A DNA stretch of 41,539 bases from Candidatus Poseidoniaceae archaeon (lineage in GTDB: Archaea > Thermoplasmatota > Poseidoniia > Poseidoniales > Poseidoniaceae). The first letter of the stretch is position 1. Every line of letters starts with the position of its first letter. Shown in pieces: positions 34,149-41,539 of this stretch. A program made the translations under genes and the position numbers. A model generated the notes under the pieces. The model did no database searches. It saw only the letters and a list, made by a program, of their open reading frames with translations, and had not been told where the DNA came from. The stretch is from assembly GCA_938075675.1 (NCBI GenBank), contig CALJHE010000018.1, forward strand, positions 1-41,539. Direction: 5' to 3'.

Positions 34149-37100
34149 ATGAACATTGCCCGAACGTTGCCGAGCCTCCTCATGACGACCCTTCTTCTAG
34201 CATCTCTTTTGCCGCTGGGAAGCGTAAGTGCCACCCCAACCGAAGAATCCGAATTTTATTACGGTGTAGAATACGATTGGAGCAGTGTTGACACTGATCT
34301 TGAGAATTTCACAGGTCTCGATATTCCTGAGATTCTAAGCGAAGTAATGGGTGCTGCAGACGATGCTGGATTTAACCTCATCATCGGCCAATTGCAAACC
34401 GGTGCATCAAATGTTTATGTCCACCACACAGAAGATATTACCCCGCAAACAATTCAAGACAACAACGGAAACGATGTTTCAGTTTGGAGCCGAACCGATG
34501 ACGTAACTCTTCGTCACGGCATTCTTGCAGATTCAATCCTTCAAACCGATTGGTCAGAAACGAACTTTGGTTCCGATACGACCAGTTTTGACATTGATAT
34601 TGTTCAAACCTTGGAACAAGTTTTGACCGTTGACATGATGTATACAGAATACCTCGATGATTCGTACAACCTCATTGGAGCAGACATGGAGTTCAGCATG
34701 GATGTTTCAGCCCTCATCGGCCTTGACATTGATGTGTTGTTGGAAGGCGGCGGAGAGGAATTCCCTGTAGACTTCAATACGGAACTTACTCTAGGGTACT
34801 CTATTACAGATTCTTCTTCAGAATGGCGTCTTGGCTCACCGAATGCAATTTATGTTGATTTGTCTGCTGCAGATGACAACTATTACTGGGAATGCGGGGA
34901 ATCCGAGTGCGGCGACTTAACCGGTGATTATACCGGTGCAGTTGACTACTCTTTCTCGATTGAAGGTATTCCAACTGAAGACTTCGGCCTCGATGCTGGG
35001 GAATTCGACCTTGAAATATCCGATTCTCTATCGGAATCGGGCGATTTCGATATGGAGATGTACGGGGAAGTCGAGTTCTCCAAAGGAGAAACACTCACCG
35101 TTGACCTCGGCGATGGCGAAGGCCTCACCACTCAAGTCCAGAGTTGTGACACCTGCCCACCTGGAAATCCATTGATGTTCCTGATGATGGGTAACGTCCT
35201 TGCAGGTTCTGGAGAATCGTTTGCTGAACAAGTTGCTGAAGACATCGGTGAAGACATTACAGACAGTCTCGAATCGATTTTCGGCTCAGCAGAGGCGGAT
35301 GGCGACCTAATGATGTATTATTTCAATTCTGAAGAAGCTGTAAACTATGAAGGCGATGAAGACAAATTGGTCTACGTTACAATGAACCAAGGCAACGACA
35401 TCAATTGGGCTACAGTTATGATTCAAGTATCAGTTGATGGTAACGCACCGGTTACGTGCTCAAACCCTGGAATGCCTACCGATGGCGATTGCAGCCTTGT
35501 TGAATTCGGCAGCGTTGGCGACCAAGTGTGGTCCGTTGGCGATGGCGTCGCAATCATGGACGATGCAGACATGTGCCCAGAAGATGAATACTGTTCTGTC
35601 GAGATCTACATAACCGATACTATGGAAGGTATGATGTTGAGTCAGGAATGGGCGTATGTAGAGGGCTTTAGTCCCGCAAACGCTCCAGCAAAACTCACCG
35701 GAGAACTTCATTTCTGGGGAGACAACATTACAGTTCAGACCGCTCTTTCAGGTAATACTTCAGTTTTGCAAAGCGACGATTCTGCAATGTTTACTTGCGA
35801 CGATGGATCTGAAATCGATTTCATGTCAGTGAACGATGGCGAATCCGCTTGCGGTGACGGATCAGACGAAACACCTGCTGACGGTTCGACAAAGATGTTC
35901 ACTTGCAACGATGGAAGCGAAGTGGAATGGGCAACTCTCAACAACGGTAATGGCGATTGTCCAACATTGGAAGACGAAGGCGTTCTCAACCACTACACAC
36001 TCCAGATGAATGTATATGATGATGCAGGAACACCACTTTCATCGATTGAATCCACAATCTGCGACTCGTGGTTGTGCGATGAAAACCCTGAATGGGCCAC
36101 CTCTTGGTCCGAAGACAGCGGCGTAGCCATCCCGTCAACATACGGAGAAGCGACCATGTGCATGACAGCATCAATCAGCGAAACAGGGGCCTCGTCTCCA
36201 CTTGTTGAATTATCTGAAAGGTGCAATTCACAATGGATTGGCCCTGAATTTGGTTATTCTGATCTGTATGAAAATGAACAAATGAGCCTTCGCTACGATT
36301 TGGCCGTACACGATTGGTCTAGTTACGAAGGTGCGACAGTGACCTACTCGCTGATGGACCCGAACCAAAACCAACTTGATTCTGGAACGATGACCATTGA
36401 CGGATCAGACAGTTCATACACCGTGGAAGGCAACATCGACGTACTTGAAGTGGGCGAATATTGCCTCATGACAGAAATTACCCAAGACGGAGCCACAACC
36501 CCGTACGTTTCGGAAACGCGTTGCACGATGATTGAAGAGTCAGATGATGAAGTCAGCGACCGTGTTGCGGCTGTTTTCGAAGCCCTTGAAGAATCCGGGC
36601 TTGAGGATGTACTCGAGCAATTCGGAATGAACCTTGAAGACCGTCTCGAAGACGTTGAACCGTTCGAAGAATTCCCTTACGACGATGGTATGTGGTCTCC
36701 AATGTGGAGTAATGAACATGCAGCAATGGTCGGAGTTGGCGTTTACGTCATGAACGACGATGGCGCATACACTCTTGCAGGACCAGAGACCCAAGGATAT
36801 ACCGACGACGCTCCAGCAAAACTCAGTATCCGTTACCTGACCGGAGTTGATGCGAACGCTGCAACCAATGGCATGGAAGAAGCCACAACAATCGCAGACA
36901 TCGTCAATGTAGATGACCACGACCTCGGTGCAATCGAAGAAGATCTCATCGAAGCAGGAGTTGATGTGAGCAACCTCACTCTACCTGAAACAGGAACATC
37001 GACTGGAACAGATGGTGGCGACAACCCTACCCCTCCGACTGCTGAAGAACTTGCAGAAGAATCTGGCTTAGACTTGCCGTTCTTATCCCCAATCTCAATG

Positions 37101-37175
37101 GTTGCGGTCATCGTTCTTGCAGGCGTTGTTTCTGGTAGCCGCCGAGACCTCAGTTCAGACGAGAACGAAGAGTGA
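34149..37175 (+). CDS. Large surface protein with LDLa-like repeats and C-terminal anchor
   Basis: This is a 1008-residue exported protein. The signal peptide is clear (SLLMTTLLLASLLPLGSVSA). The body is acidic and beta-rich. At about 547-605 there are two short units of the form MFTCxDGSE...NDG...C, the first ending CGDGSDET, close to the calcium-binding end of LDL-receptor class A modules, but with fewer Cys than the eukaryotic form. Two further segments (TLQMNVYDDAGTP and ATVTYSLMDPNQNQ) look like Ig-like beta-sandwiches. One membrane helix near 977-996 and a short charged tail anchor it. It probably acts in the envelope; no catalytic site is visible. Start at the signal-peptide ATG. The next membrane protein gene begins directly after. 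Confidence 0.8.
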   Translation: MNIARTLPSLLMTTLLLASLLPLGSVSATPTEESEFYYGVEYDWSSVDTDLENFTGLDIPEILSEVMGAADDAGFNLIIGQLQTGASNVYVHHTEDITPQTIQDNNGNDVSVWSRTDDVTLRHGILADSILQTDWSETNFGSDTTSFDIDIVQTLEQVLTVDMMYTEYLDDSYNLIGADMEFSMDVSALIGLDIDVLLEGGGEEFPVDFNTELTLGYSITDSSSEWRLGSPNAIYVDLSAADDNYYWECGESECGDLTGDYTGAVDYSFSIEGIPTEDFGLDAGEFDLEISDSLSESGDFDMEMYGEVEFSKGETLTVDLGDGEGLTTQVQSCDTCPPGNPLMFLMMGNVLAGSGESFAEQVAEDIGEDITDSLESIFGSAEADGDLMMYYFNSEEAVNYEGDEDKLVYVTMNQGNDINWATVMIQVSVDGNAPVTCSNPGMPTDGDCSLVEFGSVGDQVWSVGDGVAIMDDADMCPEDEYCSVEIYITDTMEGMMLSQEWAYVEGFSPANAPAKLTGELHFWGDNITVQTALSGNTSVLQSDDSAMFTCDDGSEIDFMSVNDGESACGDGSDETPADGSTKMFTCNDGSEVEWATLNNGNGDCPTLEDEGVLNHYTLQMNVYDDAGTPLSSIESTICDSWLCDENPEWATSWSEDSGVAIPSTYGEATMCMTASISETGASSPLVELSERCNSQWIGPEFGYSDLYENEQMSLRYDLAVHDWSSYEGATVTYSLMDPNQNQLDSGTMTIDGSDSSYTVEGNIDVLEVGEYCLMTEITQDGATTPYVSETRCTMIEESDDEVSDRVAAVFEALEESGLEDVLEQFGMNLEDRLEDVEPFEEFPYDDGMWSPMWSNEHAAMVGVGVYVMNDDGAYTLAGPETQGYTDDAPAKLSIRYLTGVDANAATNGMEEATTIADIVNVDDHDLGAIEEDLIEAGVDVSNLTLPETGTSTGTDGGDNPTPPTAEELAEESGLDLPFLSPISMVAVIVLAGVVSGSRRDLSSDENEE

Positions 37176-37211
37176 TTGAATCCTCAAGTACGAGAGGTGC
37201 GTGGGCAAATC

Positions 37212-38126
37212 ATGGCCCTTCGCCCCCCTCACAGCCGTGTAGGAGATGGTGCGCGAATTTTGGGGACCGTCCTCATCACTCTCCATTTGTTTTTATCGGC
37301 TTGGCTGGTGATTCAATTTGAAGGTCAATACACTGAAGGTCAGCCGGCTCCAACCAAAGTCAAGGCTTTAGTGGCTATCGATAAGGAGCAAACGCTCATC
37401 GATGTAGAGATGGAGAATGCTACATCTTTCTTGTTGTATATGTTGTTTAGAGATTACGACGAACCGGTGAATGCTTCTCAGCAAAACACGACCCAAGACA
37501 ATTCGGACGACGAAACGCCCTCGCCAGAATCGGAGGATGAAGGTGAAACGATTGAATGGCTCAAATATGGGCGTAATGCGACCTTGTTTTCTTTGGTTTT
37601 CCTCTGCGTAACCGAATGTCTTGTCGTTGCTGGGATTCGATTCAAAGCTGCATTACGCGCAGTAACGCTTGCATTGGCTATTGCTTGTTTTCTCGTGATC
37701 ATGCCTGCATCCTATGTTCTTGACTTGACTGGGTACGATGGAGGTGACGAAGATGAGGAAGAAGCGGATGGCAATGAGCAAGGAACGCTTGCAGATGAGA
37801 CATTTGTCGCTCAAACAGAGGAAGGCGCTTTAGCCCACCGTCAAAGTAACGTCAAACAGTCGCTTTTACCCACCGGAATTCGATTTGATATGATGTTCAG
37901 TGGCTATGACCTGGGATTGGTAGAGCCTGAGAATTATTCTTCAATGCGCAGTGAGCCGCCTCAGGCGAATGAATCGGATGCAGATTCCTTTGTTGAATTC
38001 CAATCCACACTCGATCTAACCTACGGAAAAAATATCCCTTATTTGTCTTTGATACCTTTGATGTGGATTTTATTACCATCGAAGCCGAGAGATTTTGAGG
38101 CCACGCCGGAAATAGAGGAAGAGTAA
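37212..38126 (+). CDS. Membrane protein with acidic loops, four membrane segments
   Basis: This is a roughly 304-residue protein. Membrane helices are at about residues 19-41, 130-155, 158-180 and 275-292. Between them lie two acidic loops, the first with Asn/Gln/Ser-rich glycosylation-prone sequence (NASQQNTTQDN). The C-terminus is acidic. No family is recognised. The ATG at 37212 is used; a TTG directly after the upstream stop (37176) would add 12 residues. The gene follows the surface protein with no promoter visible, so they are probably one transcript and could work together. Confidence 0.6.
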   Translation: MALRPPHSRVGDGARILGTVLITLHLFLSAWLVIQFEGQYTEGQPAPTKVKALVAIDKEQTLIDVEMENATSFLLYMLFRDYDEPVNASQQNTTQDNSDDETPSPESEDEGETIEWLKYGRNATLFSLVFLCVTECLVVAGIRFKAALRAVTLALAIACFLVIMPASYVLDLTGYDGGDEDEEEADGNEQGTLADETFVAQTEEGALAHRQSNVKQSLLPTGIRFDMMFSGYDLGLVEPENYSSMRSEPPQANESDADSFVEFQSTLDLTYGKNIPYLSLIPLMWILLPSKPRDFEATPEIEEE

Positions 38127-38163
38127 TTCCCCAATTTCAAGGATTTTGATATTTCCCATTCGA

Positions 38164-38193
38164 TTTACTTAAGACCCCCTCCTTGTAGGGTCT
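38164..38193 (+). promoter_or_regulatory. TATA-like box with a promoter-proximal inverted repeat before the TPR gene
   Basis: TTTACTTA at 38164-38171 is centred about 30 nt before the ATG at 38197. Directly behind it lies a perfect 6-bp inverted repeat, AGACCC (38172-38177) and GGGTCT (38188-38193), with a 10-nt spacer. The repeat covers the expected start of transcription, where a repressor would block. The message would be nearly leaderless. Confidence 0.45.
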
Positions 38194-38196
38194 AAC

Positions 38197-39954
38197 ATGT
38201 ATCTAGCCCCAACTGATTATGACTTCGGCGTCGCATCGAATTATTCCTTTGCTACAACCATCACCTGTGCCAATGAAGATGCACGCAAAATGTTCGTCGA
38301 AGGCTTTGGCCATATGTTGAACTACAACCACGAACAAGCAATTGCATGTTTCAGCAAAGTTACCGAACTTGACCCTACGTGCGCTATGGCGTGGTGGGGT
38401 ATTGCATACTGTGTCTCATCCAACTACAACTGGAGTCCAGGACTTGGTTCGGGTCACGACTCAATCCAAACCGCAGTTTCCCTCAAAGATGGATGTACAG
38501 AACTCGAGCAAGACCTGATCGATGCATTAGCACAGCGCCATTCTGCTGAAGCGCGTGATGCTGCTGACCCAACTGTACTCAACATGGGTAACGATCCAGA
38601 ACTGAATGTTGCCTTCGCCAAAGCAATGGAACCTCTTTACCGCAAATACAGCGGTAACTTGGATGTTGCTGCAATTTACGTCGAGGCTCTCATGAACCTG
38701 AAAGCATGGCAGTTGTGGGACAAGAACGTCGCTACCGGCGAAATCACTCCTGCTGACGACAACACCTTGCTTTTGGTAAAGGTCATGGAAGACGCATTTG
38801 AAAACATCGAAGGAGCAAAGGAACACGTTGCACTGTGCCACTTGTATTGCCACGCACTCGAACTTTCCCCGTTCCCTGAGCGCGCTCTACCTGCAGCCGA
38901 TGTCCTTCGAACGGTCATGCCAGGAATGGGCCACCTTGTCCACATGCCATCTCACATTGACGCATGGGTCGGACAGTGGAAAGAAGCGATTGAATGTAAC
39001 ATTGCAGCGGTTGAAGCCGACGATAAGTATGTAGAACTCACCGGCAATGACTCCCAGTTTTACAAGTTCTATCGAATGCACAACCACCACTTCGTGGTTT
39101 GGTGTGCAATGTTCGAGGGGCAATATGAAACAGCTCTCAAGTACGCCCGTAAGGCCGTCGATACTCTGCCTGCTGGAGATGAAAACTCAGGTGTTCAATT
39201 CATGCTTGCTGGAATCATCCCAATGGGTGCAATCTTCCTTGAATCCTACGTCACCATGCCTTGGCACGTCATGATTCGATTCGGTAAGTGGGACGAAATT
39301 ATCGCTGAACCTATGTATTCAGATAAGGATGTATTCCCATCCACCATCGCAACACAACACTATGCTCGTGGCGTTGCTTATGCTTCGAAGGGTATGGTCC
39401 CTGAAGCGGAAGCAGAGCAGGTTTTGTTTTATCAAGCACTTGAGAACCCAGCTCTTGCTGGCCGTGTACTTCACAACAACTTGATGTATCAAGATCCAAG
39501 TGATGGGCCATGTATTTTGCTTGTCAACGCTGCAGTTCTTGATGGCGAGATTGAATACCGTAAGCAATTCCTAGCAAAGGCTCGTGGCGAAGCATCCGAC
39601 TTCACCGCTGCCTTCGACCATTTGCGCCGAGGTGTCGACCTTTCACTCAACCTTGCTTACAACGAACCTTGGGGTCAGATGCAACCAGTCCGTCACATCC
39701 TCGGTGCATTACTCCATGAACAAGGTGAATATGAAGAAGCGGAGGCGGTCTACCGTGCTGACATAAAACTGTGGAAAGATAACATGTGGGGCCTCTTAGG
39801 CCTCAAGTTGTGCCTTGAAGCTCGTGGCGATGCACCTGAAGAATTAGCCGAAGTTACTGCTTTGTTCAATGAACGTAGTTCTCGGGCTGACATTGTCCCT
39901 GCAAAGACTTGCTTCTGTGCCCAAGACAGCATTGAAAAGTCCTGTTGCGACTGA
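38197..39954 (+). CDS. TPR-repeat protein with HMPSHI motif and Cys-rich end
   Basis: This is a 585-residue helical protein. TPR-like units are visible early (GFGHMLNYNHEQAIACFSKVTELDPTCAMAWWGIAY) and late (EYEEAEAVYRADIKLWKDNMWGLLGL). The motif GHLVHMPSHID with a later RMHNHHF and LYCHALELSPFPERAL identify a widespread family of uncharacterised TPR proteins. The invariant His residues suggest a metal site, and this protein ends CFCAQDSIEKSCCD, adding four Cys. No signal peptide is present, so it is cytoplasmic. No function has been assigned to me with certainty. ATG at 38197 follows an inverted repeat in the promoter. The gene stands alone, facing the convergent PKD protein gene 12 bp away. 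Confidence 0.8.
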   Translation: MYLAPTDYDFGVASNYSFATTITCANEDARKMFVEGFGHMLNYNHEQAIACFSKVTELDPTCAMAWWGIAYCVSSNYNWSPGLGSGHDSIQTAVSLKDGCTELEQDLIDALAQRHSAEARDAADPTVLNMGNDPELNVAFAKAMEPLYRKYSGNLDVAAIYVEALMNLKAWQLWDKNVATGEITPADDNTLLLVKVMEDAFENIEGAKEHVALCHLYCHALELSPFPERALPAADVLRTVMPGMGHLVHMPSHIDAWVGQWKEAIECNIAAVEADDKYVELTGNDSQFYKFYRMHNHHFVVWCAMFEGQYETALKYARKAVDTLPAGDENSGVQFMLAGIIPMGAIFLESYVTMPWHVMIRFGKWDEIIAEPMYSDKDVFPSTIATQHYARGVAYASKGMVPEAEAEQVLFYQALENPALAGRVLHNNLMYQDPSDGPCILLVNAAVLDGEIEYRKQFLAKARGEASDFTAAFDHLRRGVDLSLNLAYNEPWGQMQPVRHILGALLHEQGEYEEAEAVYRADIKLWKDNMWGLLGLKLCLEARGDAPEELAEVTALFNERSSRADIVPAKTCFCAQDSIEKSCCD

Positions 39955-39966
39955 TTTGTGAACGGT

Positions 39967-40758
39967 TCATTCCATCGGAGCGGTCATGCTCCAAGAAGTG
40001 CTTGGCTTGTGCCAGTCTCTGACTTGGTCCGTTTCGAGCCGCAGTTGCAGGCCTTCACCAGCATCGATTTCGACATCCATCATTTCGAAGATTACGCTGT
40101 GTTCATTGGTACGGAAAGTATCGTCGAAAAGTATCTCTTGTTCGATAACTGAACCATCGATGGTCCGTTCGAGTATTACTCGTACGTGACACTCTTGCAG
40201 AGGATTGCGCAGTGCACAAGACTCGCTGCTGCCGTCGTGTTCGACGGTGACTACGCCTTCATACGATGCTGTACCTTCAGAAGGCACCAAGTCGATGATT
40301 GTGGATTTAGCCGTTGGTGCACACACGCACTCCATGTTGTCGGATTCTACCGTTGAAATTTTCTCGACAACAACTTCGACGGTATCGATTTGAATTGAAT
40401 CGACGGAAGTAGATGTTGCTGTGACGGTGTATTGGCCTGGTGAGGCAAACATGTGGCTGACACTGTTGCCTGTAGCGGCGGTACCGTCTCCAAAGTCCCA
40501 TGAAACAACGTCTCCGGAAGATACGGCATCGAACACAAACTCGAACAGTCGCTCAGTGATGACGTCTTCTTCATCGTTATCGCCTTCGTCGATTTCTACC
40601 AGCGTGTATTCATTGACGCCGTACACGTCTGGAGCATCGATGGAAAAATCAATTGAACCTGAAGAATTGGAGGTTGTGAGAGCAGTCAATGCTGCGCCCG
40701 ATGCCGCACTAAGCAGCAGTAAGAGGACAATGGTTGCAATCGACAGCGAGTACTTCAT
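39967..40758 (-). CDS. Exported PKD-domain protein
   Basis: This is a 263-residue protein with an N-terminal hydrophobic helix (IATIVLLLLLSAASGAAL) acting as signal or anchor. A PKD domain lies near 80-135, shown by VVSWDFGDGTAATG and HMFASPGQYTVTAT. The rest is beta-rich with four Cys in two pairs (ECVC and ESCALRNPLQEC). There is no second membrane segment, so it is either secreted or held by its N-terminus. ATG 40758 begins right at the signal. A TTG at 40845 would overlap the regulator gene by 17 bp. It lies 70 bp behind the HxlR-type regulator on the same strand, so the regulator may control it. Confidence 0.7.
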   Translation of the reverse strand: MKYSLSIATIVLLLLLSAASGAALTALTTSNSSGSIDFSIDAPDVYGVNEYTLVEIDEGDNDEEDVITERLFEFVFDAVSSGDVVSWDFGDGTAATGNSVSHMFASPGQYTVTATSTSVDSIQIDTVEVVVEKISTVESDNMECVCAPTAKSTIIDLVPSEGTASYEGVVTVEHDGSSESCALRNPLQECHVRVILERTIDGSVIEQEILFDDTFRTNEHSVIFEMMDVEIDAGEGLQLRLETDQVRDWHKPSTSWSMTAPME

Positions 40759-40828
40759 GTTCCTAAGATTGAGGTTCACCTTTTGAACATCTGTTTCTTG
40801 AAGAACGCGTATTGCTCTTCGAACAGCC

Positions 40829-41176
40829 TCATTTATTTTCTTCAACCCAAGTGAAGAGCTTCTTCAAAACAGGACCAAAGGACTGCCCCTTTTCTGTTTT
40901 CGAGTACTCAACCCGTGCAGGGACCTCTGCGAAAACTTCACGCTTAACCAATCCGACTTCGATAAGTTCCTCCAGTCGGCGACTTAGAGTAGTGGCAGTA
41001 ATCGAAAGTTCTTTTTTGAGTTTGTTAAAACGAATTGCTTTGGGGTGATTTGACGATAGGTAGTAGAGTAACTCCAATACATACGATTTACCCAAGAGGT
41101 CGACGAGTTTTTTTCCTCTGTATTGAAGGCACACAGGGATTTTTTGCTCAGTTGGCTGTTGCTCTAACGGTTGCAT
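40829..41176 (-). CDS. HxlR-family winged-helix transcription regulator
   Basis: This is a 115-residue protein. The winged-helix core matches HxlR: KSYVLELLYYLSSN, then the recognition region FNKLKKELSITATTLSRRLEELIEVGLVKRE, and the wing AEVPARVEYSKTEKGQSFGPVLKKL. Cys16 (IPVCLQYRGKK) is where HxlR/HypR proteins carry a redox-sensing Cys. It would act as a dimeric DNA-binding switch. The ATG at 41176 is used; TTG at 41212 would add 12 residues. It is first of a two-gene unit with the PKD protein and divergent from the CDGSH-like gene, 116 bp away. Confidence 0.8.
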   Translation of the reverse strand: MQPLEQQPTEQKIPVCLQYRGKKLVDLLGKSYVLELLYYLSSNHPKAIRFNKLKKELSITATTLSRRLEELIEVGLVKREVFAEVPARVEYSKTEKGQSFGPVLKKLFTWVEENK

Positions 41177-41256
41177 GTTACTACCTACTCCACCTTCTAT
41201 ATCAACAACCAAGTATCAACCAGAATACTATGGTCTCTTCGCTGGAACTTTCCTGA

Positions 41257-41265
41257 CTTAATATC
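41257..41265 (+). promoter_or_regulatory. TATA-like element before the CDGSH-like gene
   Basis: CTTAATATC is the best TATA match in the spacer and lies about 32-41 nt before the ATGs at 41293 and 41302. A strong GGAGG follows at 41287-41291. Confidence 0.4.
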
Positions 41266-41301
41266 AATGCCTCATGCGATGGGCAAGGAGGAATGAAGAA
41301 C

Positions 41302-41421
41302 ATGAGTAAATGCGGATGTGGACGATCACCAACGGGTATGTGCAAAGGATGGCACGGACTGACAGCTGAGGAATTCGAAGCGAAATTGAAAGAATTCAAG
41401 GAAGAAAACCCTGAGGAATAA
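41302..41421 (+). CDS. CDGSH-like Fe-S mini-protein, 39 residues
   Basis: This is a 39-residue protein with the run CGCGRSPTGMCKGWHG in its first 20 residues. It resembles the CDGSH [2Fe-2S] motif (CxCxxS...C.G.H), but is one residue shorter and has Met and Lys where Pro and Asp normally stand. The rest is an amphipathic acidic helix (TAEEFEAKLKEFKEENPEE). If it binds Fe-S it may act in electron transfer or redox sensing. ATG 41302 has GGAGG 10 nt upstream; an in-frame ATG at 41293 would give 42 residues. The membrane protein gene follows after 2 bp. Confidence 0.6.
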   Translation: MSKCGCGRSPTGMCKGWHGLTAEEFEAKLKEFKEENPEE

Positions 41422-41423
41422 GT

Positions 41424-41539
41424 ATGGCTAGAAACTGGAATACAATTTTACGTTGGGTCCATCTTTTCTTTGGAATGATGATTTCTGCTTATTTCGCTCG
41501 AATTACCTTCACTGGAAACACTGACGCCTGGGACAATGA
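41424..41539 (+). CDS. Membrane protein, N-terminal part only (cut by window end)
   Basis: An open frame starts with ATG at 41424, two bases behind the stop of the CDGSH-like gene, and runs off the window. The 38 visible residues hold a hydrophobic segment (WVHLFFGMMISAYFARITF), likely a first membrane helix. The family cannot be told. Tight spacing suggests cotranscription with the CDGSH-like gene. Confidence 0.55.
   Translation, partial: MARNWNTILRWVHLFFGMMISAYFARITFTGNTDAWDN

Noticed and set aside
1-41539. CRISPR array, tRNA, rRNA, insertion sequence
   Set aside because: Spacers between genes are short, none has regularly spaced repeats, a T-arm sequence, or a transposase gene with inverted ends.

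Overview
The window looks like a piece of a Thermoplasmatota-type marine euryarchaeon, most like Marine Group II (Candidatus Poseidoniales). That placement is inferred from gene content, not from a database search. Archaeal markers are the large subunit of DNA polymerase D (DP2), diphthine synthase, RNA polymerase subunit D inside an rps13-rps4-rps11-rpoD operon, a stand-alone GMP synthase glutaminase subunit, a Trm5-like tRNA methyltransferase and a Pcc1-like KEOPS subunit. Very large secreted, C-terminally anchored proteins built of PPC, CARDB, calcium-repeat and LDLa-like modules also fit this group. Genes are packed tightly, with many 1-14 bp overlaps. I see no rRNA, tRNA, CRISPR array, insertion sequence or intein, and no gene-free stretch longer than about 285 bp.

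Layout. 1-283 is non-coding, with a hairpin plus T-run and the promoter side of an AAA+ ATPase gene. 284-2635 (+) holds the AAA+ ATPase and a PqqB-like metallo-beta-lactamase-fold protein. 2625-5632 (-) is dph5 followed by a PutP-like sodium:solute symporter with an added ectodomain. 5670-6952 (+) is a Trm5-like methyltransferase and a 41-residue zinc-ribbon protein. 6972-14535 (-) is DP2 followed by a four-gene, translationally coupled cassette: a His-rich membrane protein, a FabH-like ketosynthase, a haem-oxygenase-like di-iron oxidase (HDO) and an uncharacterised protein. 14643-16547 (+) is pyrE and a methyltransferase. 16704-19182 (+) is the ribosomal/RNA polymerase operon, followed by a 1244-residue surface protein, a cyclophilin and fumC (to 25122). 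25126-26774 (-) is an SPFH/band-7 protein with two small membrane proteins and a ribbon-helix-helix protein. 26869-27699 (+) is a membrane-anchored protein. 27700-31171 (-) is hflX, a membrane protein with a CarboxypepD_reg-like domain, and a beta-propeller protein. 31220-31441 (+) is pcc1-like. 31438-33386 (-) is an FAD oxidoreductase and exonuclease III. 33489-39954 (+) is guaAA, a 1008-residue surface protein, a membrane protein and a TPR protein. 39967-41176 (-) is an HxlR-type regulator and a PKD-domain exported protein. 41293-41539 (+) is a CDGSH-like mini-protein and a membrane protein cut off by the window end.

Most of the window is information processing (replication, transcription, translation and its modification enzymes), central metabolism (fumarase, OMP and GMP synthesis) and envelope proteins. 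The part that stands out is 6972-10333. A ketosynthase with a complete Cys-His-Asn triad sits with an HDO oxidase carrying the expected metal-ligand pattern, a membrane protein with three His clusters and an unknown protein. Their start and stop codons overlap. I read this as an undescribed fatty-acyl-derived biosynthetic pathway in an archaeon, possibly acquired from bacteria. The product is unknown.
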